A stretch of DNA of 64,000 nt from Mycolicibacterium sp. P1-5 (lineage in GTDB: Bacteria; Actinomycetota; Actinomycetes; Mycobacteriales; Mycobacteriaceae), in NCBI RefSeq assembly GCF_008329565.1, contig NZ_NPKT01000006.1, positions 62,001-126,000 of the forward strand, in the 5' to 3' direction. The position numbers were made by a program, and so were the translations under genes. A model generated the notes under the pieces. It was not told the origin of the DNA. It made no database searches and saw only the letters and a list, made by a program, of their open reading frames with translations. Below, in pieces: positions 16,694-24,658 of this stretch (positions are counted from its first letter, which is position 1; every line of letters begins with the position of its first letter).

Positions 16694-18037
16694 GTGGGCA
16701 CCCTGCGGAAATGCGCTGGTTCGGTGCCATCGGACGGGCCGGCCCAGCGCGCGGATTGCGAGCGTATGCAGCGCCGCGCACCGGCCCGGAACCTGCATTG
16801 GGCCGAATCGATCGCGCGCCGCCAGCGGGTGCTCAACATCGCGGCGTCGATGGCTGCCGTCGTCACCGCAGTGGTGGGGATCCTGCAGTTCATCACCGGC
16901 GAGCACCTGGTGGCCATCGGATTGATCAACCTCGGGAGCTCGGCGATCTTCGGGATCATTCCGCTGTTGCACCGCTTCGGCGACATCATCGCCGCCCTGA
17001 CATTCGTCGCGTTCGCGTTCCTGTCGTTGACCATCGTCGGCTGGCAGGTCGGGACCGATTCGGGCGTCCAGTTCTACTACCTGGTGTCGGCGTCGCTGGC
17101 GGTGCTGGTGCTCGGCGTCGAACACGTCGCCCTGGCCTCGACCGTGGTGGCGATCGGCGCGGGGCTGACGATCGCGTCGCAATTCCTGGTCCCCGGCGAC
17201 ACCGGAATTCAGCCACGCTGGCTGGTCAACGCCGGCTTCGTGATCACCACGGTGTCCGCCTGCGTGATGATCTTCGCGACGGTCTGGTACGCCATGCGGG
17301 AGGTCTCCCGTGCCGAAGCGGCAATGGAATTCGAGTACCTGCGTTCCGAGGCGCTGCTGGCCAACATCCTGCCCGCCACGATCGCGGCGCGGCTCAAGGA
17401 CCCCGCCCGGGGGGTGATCGCCGACCGCTACGACGACGCCTCGATCCTGTTCGCCGACATCGCCGGCTTCACCGAGCGGGCCAGCCAGATCGCGCCTGCC
17501 GAGTTGGTGCGCTTCCTCGACCGGCTGTACACCACCTTCGACCGGTTGGTCGACAAGCACGCCCTGGAGAAGATCAAGACCACCGGCGACTCCTACATGG
17601 TGGTCAGTGGCGTGCCCGAGGCCAGGCCGGATCACGTCGAGGCGCTCGCGAATCTCGCCCTGGACATGGCGAAGGCGGTCCGGGATCTGCGCGATCCCAA
17701 CGGGCAGCTCGTGCCGTTGCGGATGGGGATGGCCGCCGGTCCGGTCGTCGCGGGCGTGGTGGGCGCTCGCCGGTTCTTCTACGACGTGTGGGGTGACGCC
17801 GTCAACGTCGCCTCCCGCATGGAGACCACCGATCCCGAGGGCCGCATCCAAGTGCCCCAGGATGTCTACGAAAGGCTGCGCGACGGCTTCCTGCTCGAGG
17901 AGCGCGGGGACGTCGAGGTCAAGGGCAAGGGCCTGATGCACACCTGGTATCTGGTCGACCGCCGGGCCGCAGTTGCTCCGGACAGCAATCGACCCGCCCA
18001 GGAAGAGACTGGGCGGGTCGAAAGTTCAGCAGGCTAG
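16694..18037 (+). CDS. cya: Membrane class III adenylate cyclase
   Basis: This 447-aa enzyme makes cAMP. Six membrane helices lie at about residues 45-205, then a linker helix and the catalytic domain (about 240-430). Visible active-site residues are metal-binding Asp255 (FADIAG) and Asp299 (KTTGDSYMVV), adenine-selecting Lys295 and Asp364 (FYDVWGD), and transition-state Arg375 (NVASRM). This is the mammalian-like set of the M. tuberculosis Rv1625c cyclase, which dimerises head to tail. The position next to pdtaR/tRNA-Leu on one side and cyd on the other agrees. The last 20 codons lie in a strong hairpin that is probably the terminator shared with dps. Confidence 0.95.
   Translation: MGTLRKCAGSVPSDGPAQRADCERMQRRAPARNLHWAESIARRQRVLNIAASMAAVVTAVVGILQFITGEHLVAIGLINLGSSAIFGIIPLLHRFGDIIAALTFVAFAFLSLTIVGWQVGTDSGVQFYYLVSASLAVLVLGVEHVALASTVVAIGAGLTIASQFLVPGDTGIQPRWLVNAGFVITTVSACVMIFATVWYAMREVSRAEAAMEFEYLRSEALLANILPATIAARLKDPARGVIADRYDDASILFADIAGFTERASQIAPAELVRFLDRLYTTFDRLVDKHALEKIKTTGDSYMVVSGVPEARPDHVEALANLALDMAKAVRDLRDPNGQLVPLRMGMAAGPVVAGVVGARRFFYDVWGDAVNVASRMETTDPEGRIQVPQDVYERLRDGFLLEERGDVEVKGKGLMHTWYLVDRRAAVAPDSNRPAQEETGRVESSAG
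17989..18021. terminator. Bidirectional hairpin at the cya 3' end
   Basis: A perfect 12-bp stem runs from TCGACCCGCCCA (17989-18000) to TGGGCGGGTCGA (18010-18021) with a 9-nt loop. It lies wholly inside the last codons of cya and just past the dps stop, the right place for a terminator of both convergent genes. U-runs are absent, as is usual in mycobacteria. Confidence 0.65.
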
Positions 18038-18531
18038 ACCTTGCGGTTCTCCGACTTGATCAGCCAGGCCAGCTTCTCCAGGCCGTCGATCATCTGGTGC
18101 AGCTGATCGGCGGTGGTGGGGTCCTCGGCGTCGACGGCGTCGTGGACGTCGCGCATGGTGCCGACGACGGCGTAGACCGCCGTGGCGATCAGCTCGACCA
18201 CCTCAGTGGTGTTGTGCTCATAGCCGGGGATCGGCGGAACGCTAGTGGTGTTGGCGACGGTGTCGGACCGGCCGTCGGGCACGGCATCCAGAGCGCGCAT
18301 GCGCTCGGCGATCGTGTCACTGGATTCGCGGGCGAAGTCGACGAGCTCGTCGAGCTGTAGGTGCAAGTCGCGGAAGTTGCTTCCCACGACGTTCCAGTGC
18401 GCCTGCTTACCCTGCAAGTGCAATTCGATGAGGTCCACGAGCACCCGCTGCAGGCTGCCCGCCAGCTCGGGTGAGGCTTGGAATCCGGTTACTTCTGCGG
18501 GGTTTCGTCGTTGTCCGGTCGCCGTCGTCAT
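18034..18531 (-). CDS. Dps-family ferritin-like DNA-binding protein
   Basis: This 165-aa four-helix-bundle protein forms dodecamers that oxidise and store iron and protect DNA during starvation or oxidative stress. The Dps ferroxidase segment is clear: KQAHWNVVGSNFRDLHLQLDEL supplies the first His and then the His/Asp/Glu set of the dimer interface (about residues 40-65). The short Arg-containing N-terminal tail could contact DNA. The locus beside the adenylate cyclase and cyd genes recalls dps2 of M. smegmatis. AAGG lies just before the ATG. Confidence 0.92.
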   Translation of the reverse strand: MTTATGQRRNPAEVTGFQASPELAGSLQRVLVDLIELHLQGKQAHWNVVGSNFRDLHLQLDELVDFARESSDTIAERMRALDAVPDGRSDTVANTTSVPPIPGYEHNTTEVVELIATAVYAVVGTMRDVHDAVDAEDPTTADQLHQMIDGLEKLAWLIKSENRKV

Positions 18532-18597
18532 GCCTTGTTCAACAGAACCCGACGAGTATTTCTGCCCCGAATCGCTGTCAGACTCGTCACGTCGGAG

Positions 18598-19365
18598 CTA
18601 CATGACTTTCGACAGAAAAGCCTTCGTGCGGGCGTGCTGCGGGTTGCTCAGGACCTCGCGCGGCGCCCCGCTCTCGACGATCACGCCGCCGTCCATGAAC
18701 ACCAGCTCGTCGGCGACCTCGCGGGCGAAGCCCATCTCGTGGGTCACCACGATCATCGTCATGCCTTGACTGGCCAGCTTTTTCATCACGCCGAGCACCT
18801 CGCCGACGAGCTCGGGATCCAGCGCCGAAGTCGGCTCGTCGAACAGCATGAGCTTCGGATCCATCGCCAGTGCACGGGCGATCGCCACCCGCTGCTGCTG
18901 TCCGCCGGACAGCTGCGCCGGATACGCGTCGGCCTTGTCGGACAAGCCAACCTGGCTGAGCAGTTGACGCGCCCGCGCGGCCGCCTCGGCCTTCTTCACC
19001 CGCTTGACCTGAACCGGCGCCTCGAGGATGTTGGCCAGCGCGGTCCGATGCGGAAACAGGTTGAAGTGCTGGAAAACCATCCCGACATCGCGACGTTGCC
19101 TGGCCGCGTCCCGTGGCGACATCTCGTGCAACTTCCCGCTGCGCTCGCGGTACCCGACCAAGTCTCCGTCGACGTAAAGCCGTCCGGCAGTAACACTTTC
19201 GAGGTGGTTGATGCACCGCAAGAACGTCGATTTGCCGGAGCCCGACGGACCGACCAACACCAGCACCTGCCCGCGATCCACCGACAGCGTGACACCCTTC
19301 AACACCGACAGTGCCCCGAAGTCCTTGCACACCTGCTCGGCGCGCACCATGGGTTCGCCGGTCAT
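18598..19365 (-). CDS. Polar amino-acid ABC transporter ATPase (GlnQ-like)
   Basis: This 255-aa ATPase has Walker [11 protein letters not shown]-loop [11 protein letters not shown], signature [15 protein letters not shown], Walker [15 protein letters not shown] and switch His VVTHEMGFA. The FNLFPH and HEMGFA motifs are diagnostic of the polar amino-acid (PAAT) subfamily. It is the last gene of a three-gene operon and overlaps the permease by 4 nt. Glutamine, glutamate or a basic amino acid are likely solutes. Confidence 0.93.
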   Translation of the reverse strand: MTGEPMVRAEQVCKDFGALSVLKGVTLSVDRGQVLVLVGPSGSGKSTFLRCINHLESVTAGRLYVDGDLVGYRERSGKLHEMSPRDAARQRRDVGMVFQHFNLFPHRTALANILEAPVQVKRVKKAEAAARARQLLSQVGLSDKADAYPAQLSGGQQQRVAIARALAMDPKLMLFDEPTSALDPELVGEVLGVMKKLASQGMTMIVVTHEMGFAREVADELVFMDGGVIVESGAPREVLSNPQHARTKAFLSKVM

Positions 19366-20282
19366 ACGTGTCCCGCCTCTGTACCGGTCTGCGCCTTCGC
19401 CAGCGCCTCGAGTTGCTTGGTGGTCAACCGCCGGGAAATGCCTCGGGAGAAATACTTTTCGAGATAGTACTGCCCGACCATCAACACACTGGTGATCACC
19501 AGATACCAGGTTGCGGCCACCAGCAGCATCGGGACGGGTTCGAAGGTCCGGGCCGCGATCTCCCGCGAGGCGATGCTGTACAGGTCATAGGAGTACGGCA
19601 CCGCCGTCACCAGCGACGTGGTCTTCAGCATGCTGATCACCTCGTTGCCGGTGGGCGGGATGATGACCCGCATCGCCTGCGGAAGCACGGTGCGGCGCAT
19701 CGTCATCGTCCACGACATGCCCAGTGCGGTCGAGGCCTCCGACTGCCCCTCGGGCACCGATGTGATTCCGGCGCGGATGATCTCGGCCATGTAGGCGCCC
19801 TCGTTGAGGCCCAGCCCGAGGACCGCCAGCAGGAACGGGATCGACAAATCCTGCAGGTCCAGATGGAAGAACGACGGGCCGAACGGCACCCCGAGTTGGA
19901 TGTGCTGGTAGATGGTCGGGATCAAGCCCCAGAACACCAACTGCACATAAACCGGTGTCCCGCGGAAGATCCACAGGAAAACCCATGCCACCGCACCGAA
20001 TACGGGGTTCGGCGACAGCCGCATCACCGACAGCACCACACCGAGCACGATGCCGAGCACCATCGCGTACACCGTCAGCTGCAACGTGTTGAAAACGCCG
20101 AGCATGATGCGCTCGTTGAACAGGTAATCGCCGTAGGTCGACCAGCCGTAGGCCGGGTTCGTGGCCGCGCCGTAGATGAACAGGCCGACGACGACGATGA
20201 TGACGGCCGCCCCCACCCACCGCCAGGGATGACGAAGCGGTACCGCGTCGATGGGAGGTGGGGTCGACTCGCCGACAACCAT
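19362..20282 (-). CDS. Polar amino-acid ABC transporter permease
   Basis: This 306-aa permease of the HisM/GlnP type has a cytoplasmic N-terminal tail of about 22 residues, one signal-like helix and then the five-helix permease core. The coupling helix EAA motif is [20 protein letters not shown], followed by [32 protein letters not shown] is the conserved element of this family. With a single permease gene it probably acts as a homodimer. It sits 5 bp after the binding-protein gene. Confidence 0.93.
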   Translation of the reverse strand: MVVGESTPPPIDAVPLRHPWRWVGAAVIIVVVGLFIYGAATNPAYGWSTYGDYLFNERIMLGVFNTLQLTVYAMVLGIVLGVVLSVMRLSPNPVFGAVAWVFLWIFRGTPVYVQLVFWGLIPTIYQHIQLGVPFGPSFFHLDLQDLSIPFLLAVLGLGLNEGAYMAEIIRAGITSVPEGQSEASTALGMSWTMTMRRTVLPQAMRVIIPPTGNEVISMLKTTSLVTAVPYSYDLYSIASREIAARTFEPVPMLLVAATWYLVITSVLMVGQYYLEKYFSRGISRRLTTKQLEALAKAQTGTEAGHV

Positions 20283-20287
20283 AACGG

Positions 20288-21184
20288 TTAGCTGGTCGCC
20301 CCGTTGATGGCTGGCTTGGTGACCATTCCGGCTTCGACACCCCAGTTGCCTGCGATCGTCTTGTAGTCACCGGTCTGGATCAGGTGCTCAAGTGCCTTCT
20401 GCAAGGAGGCGGCCAGCGGCGATCCCTTGGCGACCGGCCAACCGTACGGCGCCGAGTCGAAGATCTCGCCGGCAGCTTCGAGCTTGCCGTTGCTCTGCTT
20501 GATCGCGTACGCCGTCACCGGCGAATCCGCCGACATGGCGTCGGCCTGGCCGAGCACGACGGCATTGGTGGCGGCGTCCTGCCCGTCGAACTTCAGGATA
20601 TCGATGGCCGGCTTGCCGGCATCGGTGCACGCCTTGCTCTTCTTGGGCAGCTCGTCGGTTTCCTCCGTGGTGGTCGCCTGCACGGCAACCTTCTTGCCGC
20701 AGGCGTTGTTCGGGTCGATCGGCGAGCCTGGCCGCTGCGCCCAGAGGATGCCCGCCGAGAAGTAGTCGACGAAGTCCACCGACTGCTGGCGCTCCTTGGT
20801 GTCCGTGAACGATGACATCCCGACGTTGAAGGTGCCCTGCTGAATTGACGGGATGATCTTGGCGAAGTCTGCTTCGCGGAAGTCCGCAGTCAATCCCATC
20901 GTCGAGGCGATCGCGTTCATCAGGTCGACGTCGAATCCGACGATCTTGCCGCTGGAATCCTTGAATTCGTTTGGCGCGTAGGGAATGTTCACGCCGACGA
21001 CGAGCTTGCCCGAATTCCTGATGTCGTCGGGAACGGTCGCCGCGATCTCGTCAACTTTCTGCGCCTTGGCCGCGGTGGTCGCGGTCGACGGGCCGGCACC
21101 CGAATCATTCTTGCTGCTGCAGCCCGACAGGGCCATGGCACCCGCTACGGCTACCACTCCGGCAATGCGACACCAGTTCTGCAC
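20288..21184 (-). CDS. Polar amino-acid ABC transporter binding lipoprotein
   Basis: This 298-aa family 3 solute-binding protein has signal peptide and lipobox MALSGC (Cys22), then a Ser/Thr/Ala linker. The two-lobed fold begins at GKLVVGVNIPYAPNEF, continues with IVGFDVDLMNAIA, and has the conserved ADFAKIIPSIQQGTFNVGMSS segment. AGAGG precedes the GTG start. The family binds amino acids through an Arg/Asp pair, but the Arg cannot be assigned surely. It is divergent from an HdeD-like gene. Confidence 0.93.
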   Translation of the reverse strand: MQNWCRIAGVVAVAGAMALSGCSSKNDSGAGPSTATTAAKAQKVDEIAATVPDDIRNSGKLVVGVNIPYAPNEFKDSSGKIVGFDVDLMNAIASTMGLTADFREADFAKIIPSIQQGTFNVGMSSFTDTKERQQSVDFVDYFSAGILWAQRPGSPIDPNNACGKKVAVQATTTEETDELPKKSKACTDAGKPAIDILKFDGQDAATNAVVLGQADAMSADSPVTAYAIKQSNGKLEAAGEIFDSAPYGWPVAKGSPLAASLQKALEHLIQTGDYKTIAGNWGVEAGMVTKPAINGATS

Positions 21185-21324
21185 GGTTGCCTCTTTCTCT
21201 CGACTGCATCCAGGCTTGACCTACCCGAAAGTAATGGGCTGTTCCAGCGTTTGTAGCGCCGGTAACGGAACAGTAGTAGCAGCGTAACCAGTCAGCAGTG
21301 GATCCGGTCCGGTGAACTGCCCAA

Positions 21325-21341
21325 ATGCCGCTGATCGGCAT
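21325..21341. promoter_or_regulatory. Small dyad upstream of hdeD-like gene
   Basis: ATGCCG and CGGCAT are separated by CTGAT, centred 32 bp before the ATG at 21365. It could be an operator for either divergent gene. Evidence is limited to symmetry. Confidence 0.25.
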
Positions 21342-21364
21342 CGCGCTGTGAAACACTTTCGGCC

Positions 21365-21946
21365 ATGACTACTACCTCTGCCCCGCCGCTGCTGCCGCAT
21401 CTGTGGAAGTCGGTCCTGCTGTCGGGTGCCCTGTCCCTCGTCCTTGGCGTCCTGGTACTCGGGTGGCCGGGTAAAACAATCCTCGTTGCCGCGATCTTCT
21501 TCGGCGCCTACCTTCTGGTGACCGGTATCTCGCAGGTGTTCCACGCCTTCACCCTGCATGTGTCGGCCGGTGGCCGGGTCATTCTGTTCATCAGCGGCGC
21601 GGCCGCGATCATCTTGGCCGTGCTGTGCTTCCGCAGCATCCAGAACTCCATTCTGCTGCTGGCAATCTGGATCGGTATCGGCTTCATCTTCCGTGGTGTC
21701 GCCACCTCGGTGTCCGCGATCAGTGACCCGGACACCCCGGGTCGCGGCTGGGAGATCTTCGTCGGCGTCGTCAGCCTCATCGCCGGCATCGTGGTGCTGG
21801 CATCGCCGTTCCCGTCGCTCGCCATTCTGACGTGGTGGGTCGGCGCCTTCCTGGTCGCGATGGGCATCTTCGAAATCGTGGCTTCCTTCGGAATCCGCAA
21901 GGCTTCCAAGAACCTCGGCGAGCGGATCGAAGCCCCAGCCGCCTAG
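21365..21946 (+). CDS. HdeD-family membrane protein
   Basis: This 193-aa protein has six hydrophobic helices arranged as three similar hairpins (SVLLSGALSLVLGVLVLGWPG, then ILFISGAAAIILAVLCF, then EIFVGVVSLIAGIVVLASP), the DUF308/HdeD pattern. The name derives from E. coli acid resistance, but the role in mycobacteria is unknown. It has no obvious partner: it faces away from the amino-acid transporter and is followed by the cyd operon 111 bp downstream. Confidence 0.87.
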   Translation: MTTTSAPPLLPHLWKSVLLSGALSLVLGVLVLGWPGKTILVAAIFFGAYLLVTGISQVFHAFTLHVSAGGRVILFISGAAAIILAVLCFRSIQNSILLLAIWIGIGFIFRGVATSVSAISDPDTPGRGWEIFVGVVSLIAGIVVLASPFPSLAILTWWVGAFLVAMGIFEIVASFGIRKASKNLGERIEAPAA

Positions 21947-21985
21947 CGAGCTTCATCACAAAGGGCCAAAGGCTCTAGCGCAAAG

Positions 21986-22031
21986 GGCGCGGATCACTAC
22001 TACAATCTGTCGTAGATAGGCGATCCGCGCC
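21986..22031. promoter_or_regulatory. Nested inverted repeats in the cydA leader
   Basis: Outer arms GGCGCGGATC (21986-21995) and GATCCGCGCC (22022-22031) are a perfect 10-bp inverted repeat. Inside is a dyad, CTACTACA (21997-22004), ATC, TGTCGTAG (22008-22015), with one mismatch. The inner dyad resembles TACTACA/TGTAGTA operators of BlaI/CopY-type repressors. The outer pair could fold as RNA and control read-through from hdeD or translation of cydA. Confidence 0.6.
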
Positions 22032-22057
22032 TTTCGCGTTGCTTGGAGAGTTCGACG

Positions 22058-23533
22058 ATGAGCGCTCTTGACGTGTCCCGGTGGCAATTCGGAATCACGA
22101 CCGTCTACCACTTCATATTCGTGCCACTGACCATCGGCCTGGCCCCGCTGATCGCCGTCATGCAGACGATCTGGGTCCTCACCGACAACCCGGCCTGGTA
22201 CCGGCTGACCAAGTTCTTCGGCAAGATCTTCCTGATCAACTTCGCGATCGGCGTCGCGACCGGCATCGTCCAGGAATTCCAGTTCGGCATGAACTGGAGC
22301 GAATACTCCCGCTTCGTCGGCGATGTGTTCGGTGCACCGCTGGCACTGGAGGGCCTGGTCGCGTTCTTCCTGGAGTCGACCTTCATCGGGCTGTGGATCT
22401 TCGGCTGGACCCGCCTGCCCCGGTGGCTGCACCTGACCTCCATCTGGCTGGTCGCGATCGCGGTCAATTTGTCGGCGTTCTTCATCATCACCGCGAACTC
22501 GTGGATGCAGCATCCGGTGGGCACCCGGTTCAACCCTGCGACGGGTCGCGCCGAGCTGCAGAGCATCGTCGAGTTGTTCACCAACAACACGGGAGTTGCG
22601 GCCTTCTGGCATGCGGTGGCCGCATCATTTCTCACCGCGGCGACGTTTGTGGCGACAGTGTGCGCGTGGTGGATGGTGCGCGCCAAGGGCAGCACCGACG
22701 CCACCGCGCTGTATCGGCCGGGCGCGATCCTGGGCTCACTGGTAGCGCTCGCCGCGTGTGTCGGTTTGTTCTTCAGCGGTGACGTCCAGGGCAAGCTGAT
22801 GTTCCACCAGCAGCCGATGAAGATGGCCGCCGCTGAATCGTTGTGCCACACCGGGACCGATCCGGGATTCTCGATCTTGACCGTCGGCACGCACAACAAC
22901 TGTGACAGCATCGCCCGCGTCATCGAGGTGCCCTATGTGCTGCCGTTCCTGGCCGAGGGCAAGTTCAGCGGTGTGACGCTGGAGGGCACCCAAGACCTTC
23001 AGCAGCAATATGAACAGCGGTTCGGCCCGGGATGGTACGTGCCCAACCTGTTCGTCACGTACTGGTCGTTCCGCGCGATGATCGGTTTGATGGCGGTGCC
23101 GATGCTGTTCGCGTTGGCCACGCTGTGGTTGACGCGGCGCGGGCGGGTGCCCGGAAAGTCAGGGCGAGCGGAGCGACGGGATGGAAAGTGGTATTCGCGC
23201 TTCGCGCTCGTGACGATTCCGACGCCGTTCCTGGGGGCCATCGCCGGCTGGGTGTTCACCGAGATGGGCCGCCAGCCTTGGGTGGTCGCACCCAACCCAG
23301 ACGGTGACCAACTGGTCCGGCTGACTGTCCGCCAAGGCGTTTCACTGCACGGGCCGGGTCTGGTGTGGGTGTCGCTGATCTCGTTCACGCTGATGTATGC
23401 GGTGCTCGCGGTGGTGTGGTTCTACCTGGTTCGCCGCTATGTCACCGCGGGTCCACTCGAGCACGATGCCGAACCGGCGCCACCCAGCCCACCCGGTGAC
23501 GACGACGTCGCACCCCTGTCCTTCGCCTACTGA
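22058..23533 (+). CDS. cydA: Cytochrome bd ubiquinol/menaquinol oxidase subunit I
   Basis: CydA carries the quinol site and the hemes of the high-affinity bd oxidase. The 491-aa protein has nine helices and opens with SRWQFGITTVYHFIFVPLT, containing the heme-ligating His near residue 18. Short Q-loop features (KFSGVTLEGTQDLQQQYEQ) and the late EMGRQPW motif are present. GGAGAG lies 8 nt before the ATG. Codons at about 366-377 (GKSGRAERRDGKW) look like a 30-bp in-frame insertion in a cytoplasmic loop. It starts a cydA-cydB-cydD-cydC operon under a possible operator at 21986-22031. Confidence 0.95.
   Translation: MSALDVSRWQFGITTVYHFIFVPLTIGLAPLIAVMQTIWVLTDNPAWYRLTKFFGKIFLINFAIGVATGIVQEFQFGMNWSEYSRFVGDVFGAPLALEGLVAFFLESTFIGLWIFGWTRLPRWLHLTSIWLVAIAVNLSAFFIITANSWMQHPVGTRFNPATGRAELQSIVELFTNNTGVAAFWHAVAASFLTAATFVATVCAWWMVRAKGSTDATALYRPGAILGSLVALAACVGLFFSGDVQGKLMFHQQPMKMAAAESLCHTGTDPGFSILTVGTHNNCDSIARVIEVPYVLPFLAEGKFSGVTLEGTQDLQQQYEQRFGPGWYVPNLFVTYWSFRAMIGLMAVPMLFALATLWLTRRGRVPGKSGRAERRDGKWYSRFALVTIPTPFLGAIAGWVFTEMGRQPWVVAPNPDGDQLVRLTVRQGVSLHGPGLVWVSLISFTLMYAVLAVVWFYLVRRYVTAGPLEHDAEPAPPSPPGDDDVAPLSFAY
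23153..23189 (+). repeat. Short in-frame insertion in cydA bounded by 7-bp direct repeats
   Basis: GGAAAGT occurs at 23153-23159 and again at 23183-23189. Between them is a GCGAGCGGAGCGAC-containing segment. The period is 30 bp, exactly ten codons, so the frame is kept and the protein shows GK...GK at the edges. A related sequence occurs at 40615-40636. Confidence 0.55.
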
Positions 23534-23543
23534 GGAGTGAATC

Positions 23544-24599
23544 ATGGGGCTGCAACAGATTTGGTTCGTGATCGTGGCCGTGCTGTTCCTGGGGTTCTTT
23601 GTCCTGGAGGGATTCGACTTCGGCGTCGGCATGGTGATGGCATGGCTGGGGGGACCGGGGAAGGGCTCCGCCCAAATGGATCAGGAGAGTCATCGCAGGG
23701 CGGTGCTCAATACGATCGGTCCGGTCTGGGACGGCAACGAGGTGTGGCTGATCACCGCGGGCGGCGCCATGTTCGCTGCCTTTCCGCACTGGTATGCAAC
23801 GGTGTTCTCGACGCTGTATCTGCCGCTGCTGGTGATCCTGCTGTCGATGATCGCCCGGGTGGTGGCGATCGAATGGCGCGGCAAGATCGACGATCCGAAG
23901 TGGCGCCGCTGGTGCGACGCCGGCGTTGCGACCGGGTCCTGGCTGCCGGCCATCCTGTGGGGCGTCGCATTCGCGATCCTCGTCAACGGATTGCCGGTGG
24001 GCCCGGACAAGAACGTCACCAGCCTGTCGGTCACCGATGTGCTGAACCCCTACACGTTGCTCGGTGGGCTGGCCACGTGCTCGCTGTTCTTGTTCCACGG
24101 CGCGGTGTTCCTGGCACTCAAGAGCGGCGGCGAGGTGCGCGCCGACGCGGTCCGGCTGGCCCGCACGCTGGCCCTGCCCGCCACGGTGCTGGTCGCCGGG
24201 TTCGGCCTGTGGACCCAACTGGCGCATGGCAAGCCGTGGACGTGGGCGGTACTGGCCCTCGCGGTGATCGCCCAGCTTGCCGCGGTCGCGGCCGCGTGGG
24301 GCGCGCGGGAAGGTTGGGCGTTCCTGGCGACGACGGTCGTCGTCGCCGCGGTGGTGACGCTGCTGTTCGGGTCGTTGTACCCCAATCTGGTGCCGTCCAC
24401 CATCACGCCGGCCTACAACCTGACCATCTTCAACGGATCGTCCAGCCCCTACACCTTGAAGGTGATGACCTGGGCCGCAGCGATATTCACCCCGATTGTG
24501 ATGGTCTACCAGGGCTGGACGTACTGGGTGTTCCGTAAGCGAATTTTCGCCGAGTCGATCCCGAAGTCGGTCGGCCTGCCGCGCAGGCGCTTGCCCTGA
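23544..24599 (+). CDS. cydB: Cytochrome bd oxidase subunit II
   Basis: This 351-aa membrane subunit opens with LQQIWFVIVAVLFLGFFVLEGFDFG in the first helix, diagnostic of CydB, followed by NTIGPVWDGNEVWLITAGG. About nine helices are predicted. It is 10 bp after cydA with AGGAG before the ATG. The C-terminus is short and basic. Its TGA overlaps a CTG that is the likely start of cydD. Confidence 0.96.
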   Translation: MGLQQIWFVIVAVLFLGFFVLEGFDFGVGMVMAWLGGPGKGSAQMDQESHRRAVLNTIGPVWDGNEVWLITAGGAMFAAFPHWYATVFSTLYLPLLVILLSMIARVVAIEWRGKIDDPKWRRWCDAGVATGSWLPAILWGVAFAILVNGLPVGPDKNVTSLSVTDVLNPYTLLGGLATCSLFLFHGAVFLALKSGGEVRADAVRLARTLALPATVLVAGFGLWTQLAHGKPWTWAVLALAVIAQLAAVAAAWGAREGWAFLATTVVVAAVVTLLFGSLYPNLVPSTITPAYNLTIFNGSSSPYTLKVMTWAAAIFTPIVMVYQGWTYWVFRKRIFAESIPKSVGLPRRRLP

Positions 24600-24658
24600 G
24601 CACCGACCGGCGACGGTCAGGCCCGCTGGACCCACGTCTGTGGCGGGCCTCGTCAGCC

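Noticed and set aside
16439..17941. 500-codon minus-strand frame
   Set aside because: Antisense to the adenylate cyclase, whose catalytic residues are all in the other strand.
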